A stretch of DNA of 64,000 nucleotides from a cyanobacterium PCC 7702 (GTDB lineage: Bacteria; Cyanobacteriota; Cyanobacteriia; Cyanobacteriales; Nostocaceae). Each line of letters starts with the position of its first letter. The first letter of the stretch is position 1. The stretch spans positions 4,378,537 through 4,442,536 of the forward strand of contig KB235926.1 in NCBI GenBank assembly GCA_000332255.1, in the 5' to 3' direction. Below the pieces are notes generated by a model. It searched no databases. It was given only the letters and a program-made list of their open reading frames with translations, and was not told where the DNA came from. A program made the translations under genes and the position numbers. Of this stretch, positions 42,604 through 52,120 are shown in pieces.

Positions 42604-43578
42604 TTATTTCACCCAACAGACATTTGGAAATCTATTTTTCATCGAGTATTGATATACTGCTTCGCACTTATAGTAATTATTTGCATAGAATTTTACGCTC
42701 TTCCCTAAAAGTGCTCCTGCAATCGCTAAATGCAAACGATTAGTTCTCACTTCCTTATATCTATTTATAAAATTAAGCAGTCTATAGGAAGCATAAAATG
42801 CTACTGTTTCGCTTGCAGTTCCGTACTGAAATACTTTCGATAAATCAATATTGTCAGCAGGAATACTAATATCTGTTTTTTCGGAATCAATCCTAAAACA
42901 ATTTAAAACAGTGTTTTGATCAGCAGATAATATTTTTTTGATGCTAGTTTGAAAAGTCAAGATATTGTTACTAATTCTTTTTTGCAGGGAAGGAATTGTA
43001 TTCATGCGTTCGTCATTTTTTAATTTATAGAACGCTTTCCAAAGCAAATCTTTGCCAAAATGAGTTGGCTTTCCCAAAAGTGTACTAGTAACGTCTAAAC
43101 TAAAAGCTAGATCGTCCATGAGCATAAGGTTAACTTTGGGCGCATATTTTTTGACATGGTTGTAAGAGACTTCTTCTCGGCAGATAATTTCCACGTTACT
43201 GCCTAATTTTGCCAGCAAATCTTCATTAGTATTAATTGTGTGGGGTAAAATTATTAATTTTTTGGCATGTTCGTGAAAGCTTTGCAGAAAACGCCTGCAA
43301 TAACTACCATTATTATTGACAAGATTTCCTCCCCCAGCATAAATTAATATTTTATTAACTGGATAGAATTTTTCTTGTAGATTTAAAATCTGCTGCCAGT
43401 TCAAAATTTGGTAATTGAGATGGCATTTTTTAAAAATTTGATAAGTGGCATGAGCTATTAACGAATCACCACCATTTCCTGGATTTGGAAAATAGTATAC
43501 TGTTTCTTGACCTAGAGAATTTAAATATTGATAAATATTTGTCTCTGTCATTTTTGCTTTTTCCTGCATCTTTCTCAA
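42604..43578 (-). CDS. Polysaccharide pyruvyl transferase
   Basis: This 324-residue enzyme of the CsaB/PssM-type family adds a pyruvate ketal from phosphoenolpyruvate to a sugar of the polymer, giving negative charge. Motifs are YYFPNPGNGGDSLIAHATY, ILIYAGGGNLVNNNGSYCRR, LIILPHTINTNEDLL and TNRLHLAIAGALLGKSVKF (conserved Arg/His). It overlaps the ABC exporter gene by four bases (ATGA), a classical translational coupling. Confidence 0.9.
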   Translation of the reverse strand: MRKMQEKAKMTETNIYQYLNSLGQETVYYFPNPGNGGDSLIAHATYQIFKKCHLNYQILNWQQILNLQEKFYPVNKILIYAGGGNLVNNNGSYCRRFLQSFHEHAKKLIILPHTINTNEDLLAKLGSNVEIICREEVSYNHVKKYAPKVNLMLMDDLAFSLDVTSTLLGKPTHFGKDLLWKAFYKLKNDERMNTIPSLQKRISNNILTFQTSIKKILSADQNTVLNCFRIDSEKTDISIPADNIDLSKVFQYGTASETVAFYASYRLLNFINRYKEVRTNRLHLAIAGALLGKSVKFYANNYYKCEAVYQYSMKNRFPNVCWVK

Positions 43579-45338
43579 AGAATTTCTTGAAAAGAACCGG
43601 ATTTAACAACTCTACCCTTTTCTAGTAAATAAATACAATCACAATTTTCTACTGTAGAAAGACGATGAGCAATAACAATCAAAGTTTTTTTACCAGCTAG
43701 GGAGTTAATCGCTTGGGTAACAAGTTTTTCTGTCTCGTTATCTAATGCAGAAGTAGCTTCGTCTAGTACAAGAATTTCTCTTTCGTGATAAAGAGCACGG
43801 GCGATTCCTATTCTTTGGCGTTGTCCCCCGGATAAGCGCACTCCTCTTTCTCCGACTGCAGTTTTAATTCCTTTCGGTAATTGCTCAACCAACTCCTCAA
43901 GCTGAGCAGATTTAATAGCAGTATTCAATTTTTCCAAATTAATCTGGCGATCGGGAACGCCAAAGGCAATATTTCTTTCGATAGTATCATCAATTAAAAA
44001 AATTGACTGCGGAATATAACCGATAATATTTTGCCAGGAACGAATATCTTTATAGATAGAAATATTGTCAACTTTGATGTCTCCGCCTTGAGGATTTAAA
44101 AGACCTAAAAGCACATCCACTAAGGTCGTTTTACCTGCTCCTGATTTCCCAATTAAGGCTATGGATTGTCCCTTTTTAATAGTCAAACAAATATTGTTAA
44201 GAGCAGCTTCTGATGCACCAGGATAACAGTAAGATACATGCTGCAATTCAATTTGATTTTTAAAAGCCATAGTCTGGCTTTTATGGGGTTGAGATATTAC
44301 TATTTGGGAAATAAAATCTTGTTTTTCGATTTCTTTTAAATCCAAATAAATCACATCCACAGCGTGACTGCTATTTTGTAACTGACCCATGGCTTGCACG
44401 CTTTGGCTAACCACTGGTATTAAACGTATAGAAGCAACTGCAAATACAGCCATAACTGAAGTAATGTTTTGAATATTGGATGCGAAGATAAGTTGAGATA
44501 CGGAAATAAACAGCAAGGTAAATACGATTAACAATGTCTCAATAGTAATACGGGGAAGAATATTGAAACTGTGAAATTTAGTAGCAGCCTGTTCATATCT
44601 TTTTACTTGTTCCTCCATTTGTTTTTGAAAATAACCTTCACATCCAATTACGCGAGTTTCTTTTAAACTTCCCAAGCCATGGTTGATAATACGAACCATT
44701 TCTTGCTGTGCATCTGATGAAATTTTTCCCCAGGTTTTAAATTTGTTTTTTAATTTATAAAAAAATATAAATGTCGGCAAGATGATTGCTAAAATCAAAA
44801 TTAAAAACATCATGTCTGTTTTAGCAAGTAGTAATAAAAGTACAATCAAAACTACGAGATTAGCAACGGTGTTGAGAAGTGGTAGCAAACAACCATTGGT
44901 AATCATCATGGTTTCATAAAGAACGTTTTTAATTAAGGTGGCTGTATTCTTGTGTAAATAGAAAGAATATGTAATTGATAAATAAGTATTAAGAAGTCTG
45001 GAAATCAGTTTTCCTTTGTGGATAAAACTAAAATTGTAAATATAGGTTTGAGCTAGAAAATACAAACAGGATTTAATACAAAAAATTATCGCAATCAAGA
45101 AACCTAAGGCTGCTACAAATTGATTGCTGCTGTGGAAGTGGAATTGTTTGTAAAGCCAAGTGAGAATGGATATTCTTGATAGAGAATCGGGATGGGAGGC
45201 TAAGTTTAGGAATGGTCCTATCAATCCGATTCCTAGGGCTTCTAAAAGGGATGATAATATAAATGTAAATAATAATAGAGGAAGTTTTTTCCGAGAACCT
45301 TTGAGAATAAACCAAACTTTAGAAAGATATTTAAGCAT
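43575..45338 (-). CDS. ABC transporter, fused permease-ATPase (MsbA/PglK-like flippase)
   Basis: The 587-residue protein has six membrane helices in the first ~320 residues (LLLFTFILSSLLEALGIGLI, FVAALGFLIAIIFCIKSCLY, and four more). The ATPase domain follows with Walker A GKSGAGKTT (~395), Q-loop region IGYIPQSIFLID, signature LSGGQRQRIG (~500), Walker B ILVLDEATSALD and the H-loop IVIAHRLS. As a homodimer it probably flips lipid-linked oligosaccharides across the inner membrane, replacing a Wzx flippase, which is absent here. Confidence 0.93.
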   Translation of the reverse strand: MLKYLSKVWFILKGSRKKLPLLLFTFILSSLLEALGIGLIGPFLNLASHPDSLSRISILTWLYKQFHFHSSNQFVAALGFLIAIIFCIKSCLYFLAQTYIYNFSFIHKGKLISRLLNTYLSITYSFYLHKNTATLIKNVLYETMMITNGCLLPLLNTVANLVVLIVLLLLLAKTDMMFLILILAIILPTFIFFYKLKNKFKTWGKISSDAQQEMVRIINHGLGSLKETRVIGCEGYFQKQMEEQVKRYEQAATKFHSFNILPRITIETLLIVFTLLFISVSQLIFASNIQNITSVMAVFAVASIRLIPVVSQSVQAMGQLQNSSHAVDVIYLDLKEIEKQDFISQIVISQPHKSQTMAFKNQIELQHVSYCYPGASEAALNNICLTIKKGQSIALIGKSGAGKTTLVDVLLGLLNPQGGDIKVDNISIYKDIRSWQNIIGYIPQSIFLIDDTIERNIAFGVPDRQINLEKLNTAIKSAQLEELVEQLPKGIKTAVGERGVRLSGGQRQRIGIARALYHEREILVLDEATSALDNETEKLVTQAINSLAGKKTLIVIAHRLSTVENCDCIYLLEKGRVVKSGSFQEIL

Positions 45339-45424
45339 TGATTTTTATTTCTACGGGCGCTGGCAGAGTGTTAATATATCTGCTTGTATCTCGGACAAAC
45401 AGTATTGTTATGGTCGAAGGTTCT

Positions 45425-47614
45425 TTACAAAGAGATAGAATTTCTAGACATGCTAACTGACTCTAGTGAATCTTGAGCGTAGTAGAAGTAGCTGTCTGGT
45501 TCGTTTTTCACGTTCACGCCATTAATTACCATTCCCAATACCTTTTGACCGGATTGTATCAAGAATTCTTTTGCAGCGTGAGCACTTGCAGAATTAACTA
45601 CTCCTGGACGCACCACTAGTAAAAGTCCATCAACTAATTTCCCCAGAACTGCAGCATCCGCTGTTCCTGCGAGGGGAGGAGTGTCAAAAATTACGCAATC
45701 ATAGTTTCTGGCGAAAACTGTAACTAATGCGGCCATGCGTTGGGAATCCAGCAGAGCGAGCGGGTTGGGAGGTATCACACCAGAAGTAAGCACGTAGAGG
45801 TTAGGTATTACTTCTTCCACTATTGTACTCAAGGGAATTTGATCGTCTACGATCGCATTGCTCAAACCTTGAGCATTTGTTAGTTCCCAAATATGGTGCT
45901 GACACGGACGACGCATATCAGCATCTACCAACAGTACTTTACGCCCTACTTGGGCCATGACTACAGCTAGATTAGCAGAAACCTCGGATTTTCCTTCTTT
46001 GGCAACAGAGCTGGTGACAGCGATCGCTTTGAGCTGCTTATCAGAGAGAAACTTTAAATTTGCTTGCAACATCTGGTATGCGTCACGAATAGCAAACAGG
46101 TGAATATCTCTACCTATAACTTTAGGAATAGGTCTATCTAGCTTTGTAGTCGAAGTTTTACCATACCTGCTCAAATCAGGAATTACTCCTAGCAAAGTAT
46201 ACTGAAATAATTCTTTGGCTTCTTTGAGAGTCTTGACATATTGGTCTACCAGTTCCAAGCTAAAAGCAGCAACCACTGCTAACAACGCACCCAAAATTGC
46301 TCCTGCAGCAATCAACAAAAGTTTTCTCGGACCGCTGGGTTTATCCGGTACCAAAGCTGGAGAGATAATACTGGCATTTCCTATATTTTGATGTTCTGCA
46401 ACATTCACCTGCTGCATTCTAATCAAAAGTGTTTCATAAGTTGTTTGTGCAGCTTTCAGTTTTCGCTCTAATTCCCGTTGGGTCTCTTCTAACTTGGGTA
46501 AAATGCTTGCTCGTTGTTTATAAGCGTTGCGAGTGTTAATTAATTGAGCAATTTGCTTTTCTAAACCAATGCGTATTTTTTCTGTAGTCGCCAAATCTTG
46601 AATTAGAGCTTGTCGCACTCCCCCAATTTGCAAATCCTTGAGAGGAACTTGCTGGTTTGGACCAGCTACTTGTCTTATCCTTTCTTGCAGAACTTTGTTG
46701 AGAGCAGCAACTTGTTGTTCTAAATCTACAACAGTAGGATGACTAGGCTGAAATTTGGTGCGCGCGATCGCTAAATCAGCTTGGAGTTTCTGCAGCTGAG
46801 TTAGTAATTGTTGAGTTCCCGGTATTTGGCTCAACTCAGCATAGGTAATGGATTTTTGTGATTCCAGCTTGATTTGTTGCTGTAACTTTTTTGATTGCGC
46901 CGTTACGTTCACTAACTGAGCTTTAACTGAGGTTATTTGTTCGTCCAATCTGGAAATAGCACTAACTGCTTCCGCTGCTTCTTGTTGCAGAACAACTACT
47001 TTGTTTTGTTCTTTGAATTTGCGCAAATCGGACTCAGCTTGTTTTACTGCTTGTTCTGTTTTAGGTAGTTGCTCCCAAATAAATTTGCCAGCTGAAACTG
47101 CTTGTGCTCTATTAGCTTGGATATTGTGTTTGATATAAATCTTAATTAGCGTATTTACGACTTTTGCAGCCAGCTGGGGATCGTAATCTGCGTAATAAAT
47201 GTCTAAGATATCTGTACCTTTTGCATTGACCACAGTTAAAGCTTGGTCTAAATCTTCTATTCTCAAAGGATTGCCTGCATCGTCCTTGAGGTCAAGTGTT
47301 CTAATGGTTTCTTGCAGAACCGGAACAGACTTGACGATTTGTGCTTGTGTATCTACGGGACTACTTTGAATCATTAAAGGTTCTAGTCTTCCAACATCTC
47401 CCCCCAATCCTGTTAAAGAGGAAGTACGATCCGTTTTGATTAATAAGCTTGCTTGCGCTTGATATACCGGCCTGAGCGAAAATGCACATACTGAGGAAAA
47501 GGTTAAAACACTTCCAAAAACTCCTACTACTGCTATCCAGCGTCGTTTTAAAACTAGCCAGTATTTTTGCAAATCTATTTCTTCAAAAGAATGACTATTT
47601 TTGATCGAGTCCAT
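45425..47614 (-). CDS. Polysaccharide co-polymerase with tyrosine autokinase domain (Wzc-like)
   Basis: This 729-residue BY-kinase has a Wzz domain with a first membrane helix (~32-52), a long periplasmic coiled coil (~170-400), a second helix (LLLIAAGAILGALLAVVAAF, ~435) and the cytoplasmic kinase (~510-710). The kinase has Walker A SSVAKEGKSE (~540), Walker A' KVLLVDADMRRP and Walker B CVIFDTPPLAGTAD. The C-terminus has only a few tyrosines (YFYYAQD) where Wzc has a cluster. It controls chain length and export. No wza or phosphatase gene is in the window. Confidence 0.95.
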   Translation of the reverse strand: MDSIKNSHSFEEIDLQKYWLVLKRRWIAVVGVFGSVLTFSSVCAFSLRPVYQAQASLLIKTDRTSSLTGLGGDVGRLEPLMIQSSPVDTQAQIVKSVPVLQETIRTLDLKDDAGNPLRIEDLDQALTVVNAKGTDILDIYYADYDPQLAAKVVNTLIKIYIKHNIQANRAQAVSAGKFIWEQLPKTEQAVKQAESDLRKFKEQNKVVVLQQEAAEAVSAISRLDEQITSVKAQLVNVTAQSKKLQQQIKLESQKSITYAELSQIPGTQQLLTQLQKLQADLAIARTKFQPSHPTVVDLEQQVAALNKVLQERIRQVAGPNQQVPLKDLQIGGVRQALIQDLATTEKIRIGLEKQIAQLINTRNAYKQRASILPKLEETQRELERKLKAAQTTYETLLIRMQQVNVAEHQNIGNASIISPALVPDKPSGPRKLLLIAAGAILGALLAVVAAFSLELVDQYVKTLKEAKELFQYTLLGVIPDLSRYGKTSTTKLDRPIPKVIGRDIHLFAIRDAYQMLQANLKFLSDKQLKAIAVTSSVAKEGKSEVSANLAVVMAQVGRKVLLVDADMRRPCQHHIWELTNAQGLSNAIVDDQIPLSTIVEEVIPNLYVLTSGVIPPNPLALLDSQRMAALVTVFARNYDCVIFDTPPLAGTADAAVLGKLVDGLLLVVRPGVVNSASAHAAKEFLIQSGQKVLGMVINGVNVKNEPDSYFYYAQDSLESVSMSRNSISL

Positions 47615-47662
47615 AGTTGCAGACAGTTTTTTTGAATGGGGAAAAAGGCGATCGCAACTTAC

Positions 47663-48183
47663 CTAGTAGTTCACTATTTTGAAATCTTTACTGCTTTGAT
47701 AACTAACCATCCTTGCATGTCTGCGAGTAAACTCGCTTACAGAAGGATTGCTAAGGTGGATTACTCCCGTTGCTTGTTTCCAAAGTTCTGGAGGTGCTAC
47801 TGAAACTTGGTAGGTGCGAACCTTTTGGGGAGTATCTTTACCTATGCGGCATCGAACATGATACCATTTCGTTTCTCGACACTGCTCGCACCAAAAAGCT
47901 TCTAACCACTCACCTTCTAAAGACACTGCTGTTTTAGTTGCTAACAATATCAAAGCACTATGTCGCCCTATCCCTCGCTGCTGAAGTTGTTCCGGACGAT
48001 CTGCAAATAGTGGATACTTTTGACTGACGCTATCAAGATAGCATCCGTGAACTGGACAGTAGATTCCCCGACGCTTAGAACGCTTGCGATTCCGGTCACA
48101 TCTTCTTTGCAATTCAACCTCCCCAAACTGGTAGATACACAACTGGCGACAAGATAATGAACTCTAGTTTGCTTGCCAGTCAT
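47663..48183 (-). pseudogene. Conserved hypothetical Cys-rich protein at the head of the EPS operon, apparently frameshifted
   Basis: Two overlapping frames belong together. MTGKQTRVHYLVASC starts at ATG 48183, and the main body begins IYQFGEVELQRRCDRNRKRS in another frame (stop at 47663). They join at GCCAGTTGTGTATCTACC (around 48130-48145), where one missing base or two extra bases (a repeated GT) would explain the shift. The body has a zinc-finger-like Cys pattern (YCPVHGCYLDSVSQKYPLF and WCEQCRETKWYHVRC). A TTG at 48142 might allow translation of the body alone. I recall similar proteins in filamentous cyanobacteria but no function. A sequencing error is possible. Confidence 0.65.
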
Positions 48184-49234
48184 TTTGATAAAGTGAAATC
48201 ACGAACCACAAACAATACAAATAAAGAGATTTTCTGATTTTAGGGACAGTTTTCCCGCGATACGACCATCTCTACTTGCAAATAGGTAACAGGACTAAAG
48301 ATGGTTACGGTGGAGGAACTGAGATCTTATAGACCATCAAAGTTCTGCTCCATTTTCTTTTTCAAAATTTAAATTTATTCATCTTTAAGTTAAATTTTGC
48401 TCTCGAACTCAAAGTTTCATATCATTCACTGTCAAACCTCCACAACAAATTATCCTAGTTTCTCATTACTTCAACTTGATTTACCAGAAAACACTCACAA
48501 AGCTAGGATCGAATACAGTTGAGAGTTCTCAAATCGGTACTCCATTCTAATTAGAACTCTGGTAATTTTGTGTAATTTGTATCACACTTCAACCGAAGTC
48601 CTAGAGAATTATTTAGTAAAAAAATACACATTTATTTTCCTAGCTACGTAAATAGCAGTGCTTAGCTGATGAGTATATACTATAACTCAATTTTTGTATA
48701 TAAAATCAATTTAAATTCTGGTAAATTGCTAATATCCCAGTGTCAATTTCCCTGAAAGTAAAGTTATATCTAACCTTTTCATCTATAGCAAATTATTTAA
48801 TAACTGTACCTTGATATACAATATTCTCACAACATTCCATATGTATATATGCTTATTTGCAGTGAGACAGCTGCTTGCGGCTAATGCTGAAAATACAAGA
48901 TTGCATAGAAATAGATTGAGCTTGTCAAATTTCATCATTTGCTTGCACAAACAATTCATAAGCTATTTTTTAGTCGACTAAACTAGCTTGAAATTTTTAA
49001 TCATATTAAACAGCAAGTATTTGAATTTAAAAAATATCGGAGAAACTTGCATAAAAAATTACTATCATAAAAAAGTTCAGTGATTGTACGCAAGCCTTTC
49101 CTGACAACCGTGCAATTACTGAAAGTTGTATTAATAAATGTCAAATCTTACTTGCAAACTGCTTTTGGTTGATAAAGCAAGGGAGGGATAATAATGTCAA
49201 TCAACTTTTTTGTGAGTGTATAGCAGCAACAGCA
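48184..49234. other. Intergenic region, ~1,050 bp, EPS operon upstream region
   Basis: Long AT-rich non-coding stretch upstream of the EPS operon and downstream of the DUF1611 gene. All frames are closed. It contains a Crp-like site (48571-48586) and, at 49194-49223 on the + strand, a nine-codon frame behind a strong GGGAGGG. No RNA gene is recognised. Its size suggests a complex promoter or an unannotated RNA. Confidence 0.55.
48571..48586. promoter_or_regulatory. Possible Crp/SyCRP1-type binding site
   Basis: TGTAATTTGTATCACA matches the palindrome TGTGA-N6-TCACA at nine of ten positions. It lies ~390 bases upstream of the first EPS-operon gene. A single motif match in AT-rich DNA is weak evidence. 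Confidence 0.3.
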
Positions 49235-50275
49235 TTACCCGTTGAAAATAGCATCTAGTAACTTTTCTGGACCAAAACGAATTGCATCTGTACAAGGTAG
49301 ATTAGTTTCAGCTTCTACAGCAGCGATCGCTTCTTTAGCAGCCTTATGGTCCAAATGATGGGTGTTGAGTGCAATACCTACCACCGGTACCGGCGCAAAA
49401 GCACCAGCAGCAGTTGCAACCATTTCATAAAGCTCGATTACCTTGGGTAAAGGCGGAATCGGTACTCCATCGACAACTTCCTTTTGTCCGGCGCGGTGTA
49501 CCAGTATTAGCTGTGTTGGTTGGGAACCCCGTATTAGCGGTAGCGTAGCTGTAGAACCTGGATGCAGCAAGGAACCTTGTCCTTCAATATGCAGAATGTC
49601 GTGGTCTGGACCGTATTGCATCACCTGTTGCTCTACCGCGCCAGCAGCAAAGTCTACCCGCACCGCATCTAAAGCTATCCCATCCCCTTTTAACATCAAA
49701 CCGGTTTGTCCTGTAGCAATGAACTTAGAACGCCAACCCCGGCGTCGGGATGCTGCATCTAATTCCAAACTAGTAGACATTTTGCCGACGGACATGTCAG
49801 TTCCCACGGTTAGTACTCGCCGACAGCTAAGGGTGCGAGCGATTCCAGTACCGATTCCTAAATTTGGTGGTTCTTGACGCACATCCCAAATTAACTGTCC
49901 GGTTTTGAGTAGCGCTTTTAATTCGGGCATTGCGGACATCGGTTTGTGCAAACCGTTCACTAGTGACATTCCGGCGGCCAAAGCCTCTTTAATATCGTGC
50001 CAGTAATCATCCGGTACCACACCGCCTTTAGTAGCAATACCAATTACCAAAACTTCCGGTTTGTACTCCAACGCCTCTGCTACGGAAGCGACTATCGGTA
50101 CATCACGCTTGATACCGGTTAACTGGGGTATGGATTGTCCCGCACAATCGCGATCGATAACAGCTACGATGGGAGCTTCGCTGTAGCGCAGAAGTGACAA
50201 TCCCGTTTTCCCGTGAGTACCGCGAATTCCTTCGTGTAATAAAATAGCTATTCGTCGCTCAAGTAGCAGATGCAC
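49235..50275 (-). CDS. DUF1611-family protein, DgcN-like (D-glutamate N-acetyltransferase type)
   Basis: The 346-residue protein starts with GTG (MHLLLERRIAILLHEGIRG) and overlaps the upstream gene by 17 bases. It has a Rossmann-like N-terminal half (APIVAVIDRDCAG, VLVIGIATKGGVVPDDYWHD) and a P-loop-like block VLTVGTDMSVGKMSTSLEL, followed by SKFIATGQTGLMLKGDGIAL and DILHIEGQGSLLHPGS. In marine bacteria DgcN acetylates D-glutamate and the partner DgcA racemises N-acetyl-D-glutamate. The overlapping gene order here fits that pair, but the substrate in cyanobacteria is not known. Confidence 0.85.
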   Translation of the reverse strand: MHLLLERRIAILLHEGIRGTHGKTGLSLLRYSEAPIVAVIDRDCAGQSIPQLTGIKRDVPIVASVAEALEYKPEVLVIGIATKGGVVPDDYWHDIKEALAAGMSLVNGLHKPMSAMPELKALLKTGQLIWDVRQEPPNLGIGTGIARTLSCRRVLTVGTDMSVGKMSTSLELDAASRRRGWRSKFIATGQTGLMLKGDGIALDAVRVDFAAGAVEQQVMQYGPDHDILHIEGQGSLLHPGSTATLPLIRGSQPTQLILVHRAGQKEVVDGVPIPPLPKVIELYEMVATAAGAFAPVPVVGIALNTHHLDHKAAKEAIAAVEAETNLPCTDAIRFGPEKLLDAIFNG

Positions 50276-51311
50276 TGCGCTGTACCCCCAATCCTGGTAA
50301 ATCGTTTGGTAAAATTTTTCCCTCTTGCACCCATGCTCCCGTGAAGGGATCGTTAATTAAATTTAGATGACTGTCTAAATCTAAATAGTCAGCCAGCGGC
50401 GCCAGCTGTGCTGCTGCTGTATTCAAGAGGGTACTGTCGGAATAACAACCAAGCATTACCTGTAATCCGCAAGCACGGGCTGTATGTATCATCCGCATTG
50501 CCTCGGTTAACCCTCCTGCTTTCATTAGCTTGATATTAATGCCATCTACCACATTTGCCAACTGGGGAATGTCGCTACTTGTCAAACAGCTTTCGTCTAC
50601 AAAAATAGGTAACGGCGATCGCGCCTTCAAGGCGGCTAAACTTTTTTCCATTCCCCGCGCTAGTGGTTGTTCTACATACTTTACACCCTGTTTTGCCAGC
50701 CAGCTGCACATCTCAATTGCTTCCTCTAACCCCCAACCCCCATTAGCATCCACATATAAATCTTGCCTTGGTGCTTCTTCTCGCACTGCCATTAACATTT
50801 TTCGATCGGCGTCAATACCGTTTGGGCTTCCCAATTTCACTTTCAACACCCGGACATCCATAAATTTTAACCAATCTTGCGTCCTTGTTTTTGCTCCTTC
50901 TGGGGAATTAATACCAACAGTTACCGAAGTTGGTACTATGGCGTTTTTATCCAACCCCCACATTTGCCACAACGGTAACCCCGCGCGCTTTCCCAACCAA
51001 TCGTGCATCGCTATGTCCACAGATGCTCTTACCGCCGAAGGAATTTGGGCTTTTGTAAAAATCTCCTCAACTTTTTGCCGCTGCAACGGACTCAATGCTT
51101 GCAAAAAAGGCGTAATTTGTTGCAAAGTATCTTTGATTGTCTCTGTTGATTGCGGACGATCGCCCACATGAAACGGAGAAGCTTCTCCCCAACCCTCGAT
51201 ACCATCATGGTAAATCCTCACCCATACGTTTGCTGTCTGCGCTACTGTACCGCGACTAATTGTCAAAGGAAACCGCTTAGTAACCGTAAATATTTCTGCC
51301 TCAATTTGCAT
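50259..51311 (-). CDS. Enolase-superfamily epimerase (dipeptide epimerase / DgcA-like racemase)
   Basis: ATG 51311 (MQIEAEIFTVTKRFPL) is the natural family start; a frame from 51356 adds 15 residues. The ~350-residue protein has the enolase-superfamily capping domain and barrel, with the catalytic KxK in RVLKVKLGSPNG, metal ligands in LYVDANGGWG, KYVEQPLARG and IFVDESCLTS, and the second catalytic Lys in GINIKLMKAGGLTEA. This pattern belongs to L-Ala-D/L-Glu epimerases and N-acylamino-acid racemases. Coupling with the DUF1611 gene argues for an N-acetyl-glutamate or peptidoglycan-derived substrate. Confidence 0.9.
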   Translation of the reverse strand: MQIEAEIFTVTKRFPLTISRGTVAQTANVWVRIYHDGIEGWGEASPFHVGDRPQSTETIKDTLQQITPFLQALSPLQRQKVEEIFTKAQIPSAVRASVDIAMHDWLGKRAGLPLWQMWGLDKNAIVPTSVTVGINSPEGAKTRTQDWLKFMDVRVLKVKLGSPNGIDADRKMLMAVREEAPRQDLYVDANGGWGLEEAIEMCSWLAKQGVKYVEQPLARGMEKSLAALKARSPLPIFVDESCLTSSDIPQLANVVDGINIKLMKAGGLTEAMRMIHTARACGLQVMLGCYSDSTLLNTAAAQLAPLADYLDLDSHLNLINDPFTGAWVQEGKILPNDLPGLGVQRSASAT

Positions 51312-51450
51312 ATCTCTACTTGAGAGCGATCGCGAGCAAACTCTAAGTCTATACATAACTTGGAGTTAAAATTATACCTTTGTTATACTTTTTCACACCC
51401 TTGTATTTTCGTTACTAATTTGGCACTGGCTCAAGCACCCAATTTTTCTT

Positions 51451-52005
51451 ATGAAAAACCTAGAAAAATGGCAACTACTGCAATCGAAGTTGATCGTAGA
51501 CCACAACTGGTGCAAAGTAAGACAGGACGAAATCAAACTACCCAACGGAAATATCATTGATGATTATTTTGTTTATATTAAGCCAGAAGTCGCTTTAATC
51601 TTACCTATTACTAGCAGCAAGGAAATTGTTTTTGTCCGACAATATCGCCATGCAGTCGGAGAATTTTTTATAGAACTACCCGCAGGTAGTTTCGATCCCG
51701 CTCAAGAAAGTCCAGAAACAGCAGCTAAAAGGGAATTACAAGAAGAAACTGGATATAGTTGTGACCAAATTATAAAAATTGCCACTTTCTATGAAAAACC
51801 TAGTAAAGAAACTAATCAAATACATTTATTTTTAGCAGAAAATGTTGTCAAAGTAGGTAATCAAAAATTAGACATGACAGAAGAAATAGAAATTGTTTTG
51901 ATTCCCAAAGAATCAGTTTTAGATAAAATTCTTCAAGGCGAAATATCGGTAGCTGGTACTGTTGCCGCTCTTTTTCTAGGATTAAATTTTCTCAGGAAAA
52001 GTTGA
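51451..52005 (+). CDS. NUDIX hydrolase (ADP-ribose pyrophosphatase-like)
   Basis: This 184-residue protein has a complete Nudix box: GSFDPAQESPETAAKRELQEETGYS (the GX5EX7REUXEEXGU pattern) at residues ~82-104. It is preceded by VALILPITSSKEIVFVRQYR, typical of ADP-sugar pyrophosphatases, which hydrolyse ADP-ribose with divalent metal. It is divergent from the epimerase gene and upstream of the deaminase gene. There is no clear ribosome binding site. Confidence 0.92.
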   Translation: MKNLEKWQLLQSKLIVDHNWCKVRQDEIKLPNGNIIDDYFVYIKPEVALILPITSSKEIVFVRQYRHAVGEFFIELPAGSFDPAQESPETAAKRELQEETGYSCDQIIKIATFYEKPSKETNQIHLFLAENVVKVGNQKLDMTEEIEIVLIPKESVLDKILQGEISVAGTVAALFLGLNFLRKS

Positions 52006-52120
52006 TAGAAACTTACCTTAATTAAGGCCGAAAACTAATAATTTCCCTGCTAGCTGCTAGAATACATTATGAGCACCACAAAACGATTGGAGGAGTTGTT
52101 CAAACACAGGAGAATAAAAA

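Noticed and set aside
50530-51171. 213-codon + strand frame inside the epimerase gene
   Set aside because: Antisense shadow; the minus-strand gene has all enolase-superfamily motifs.
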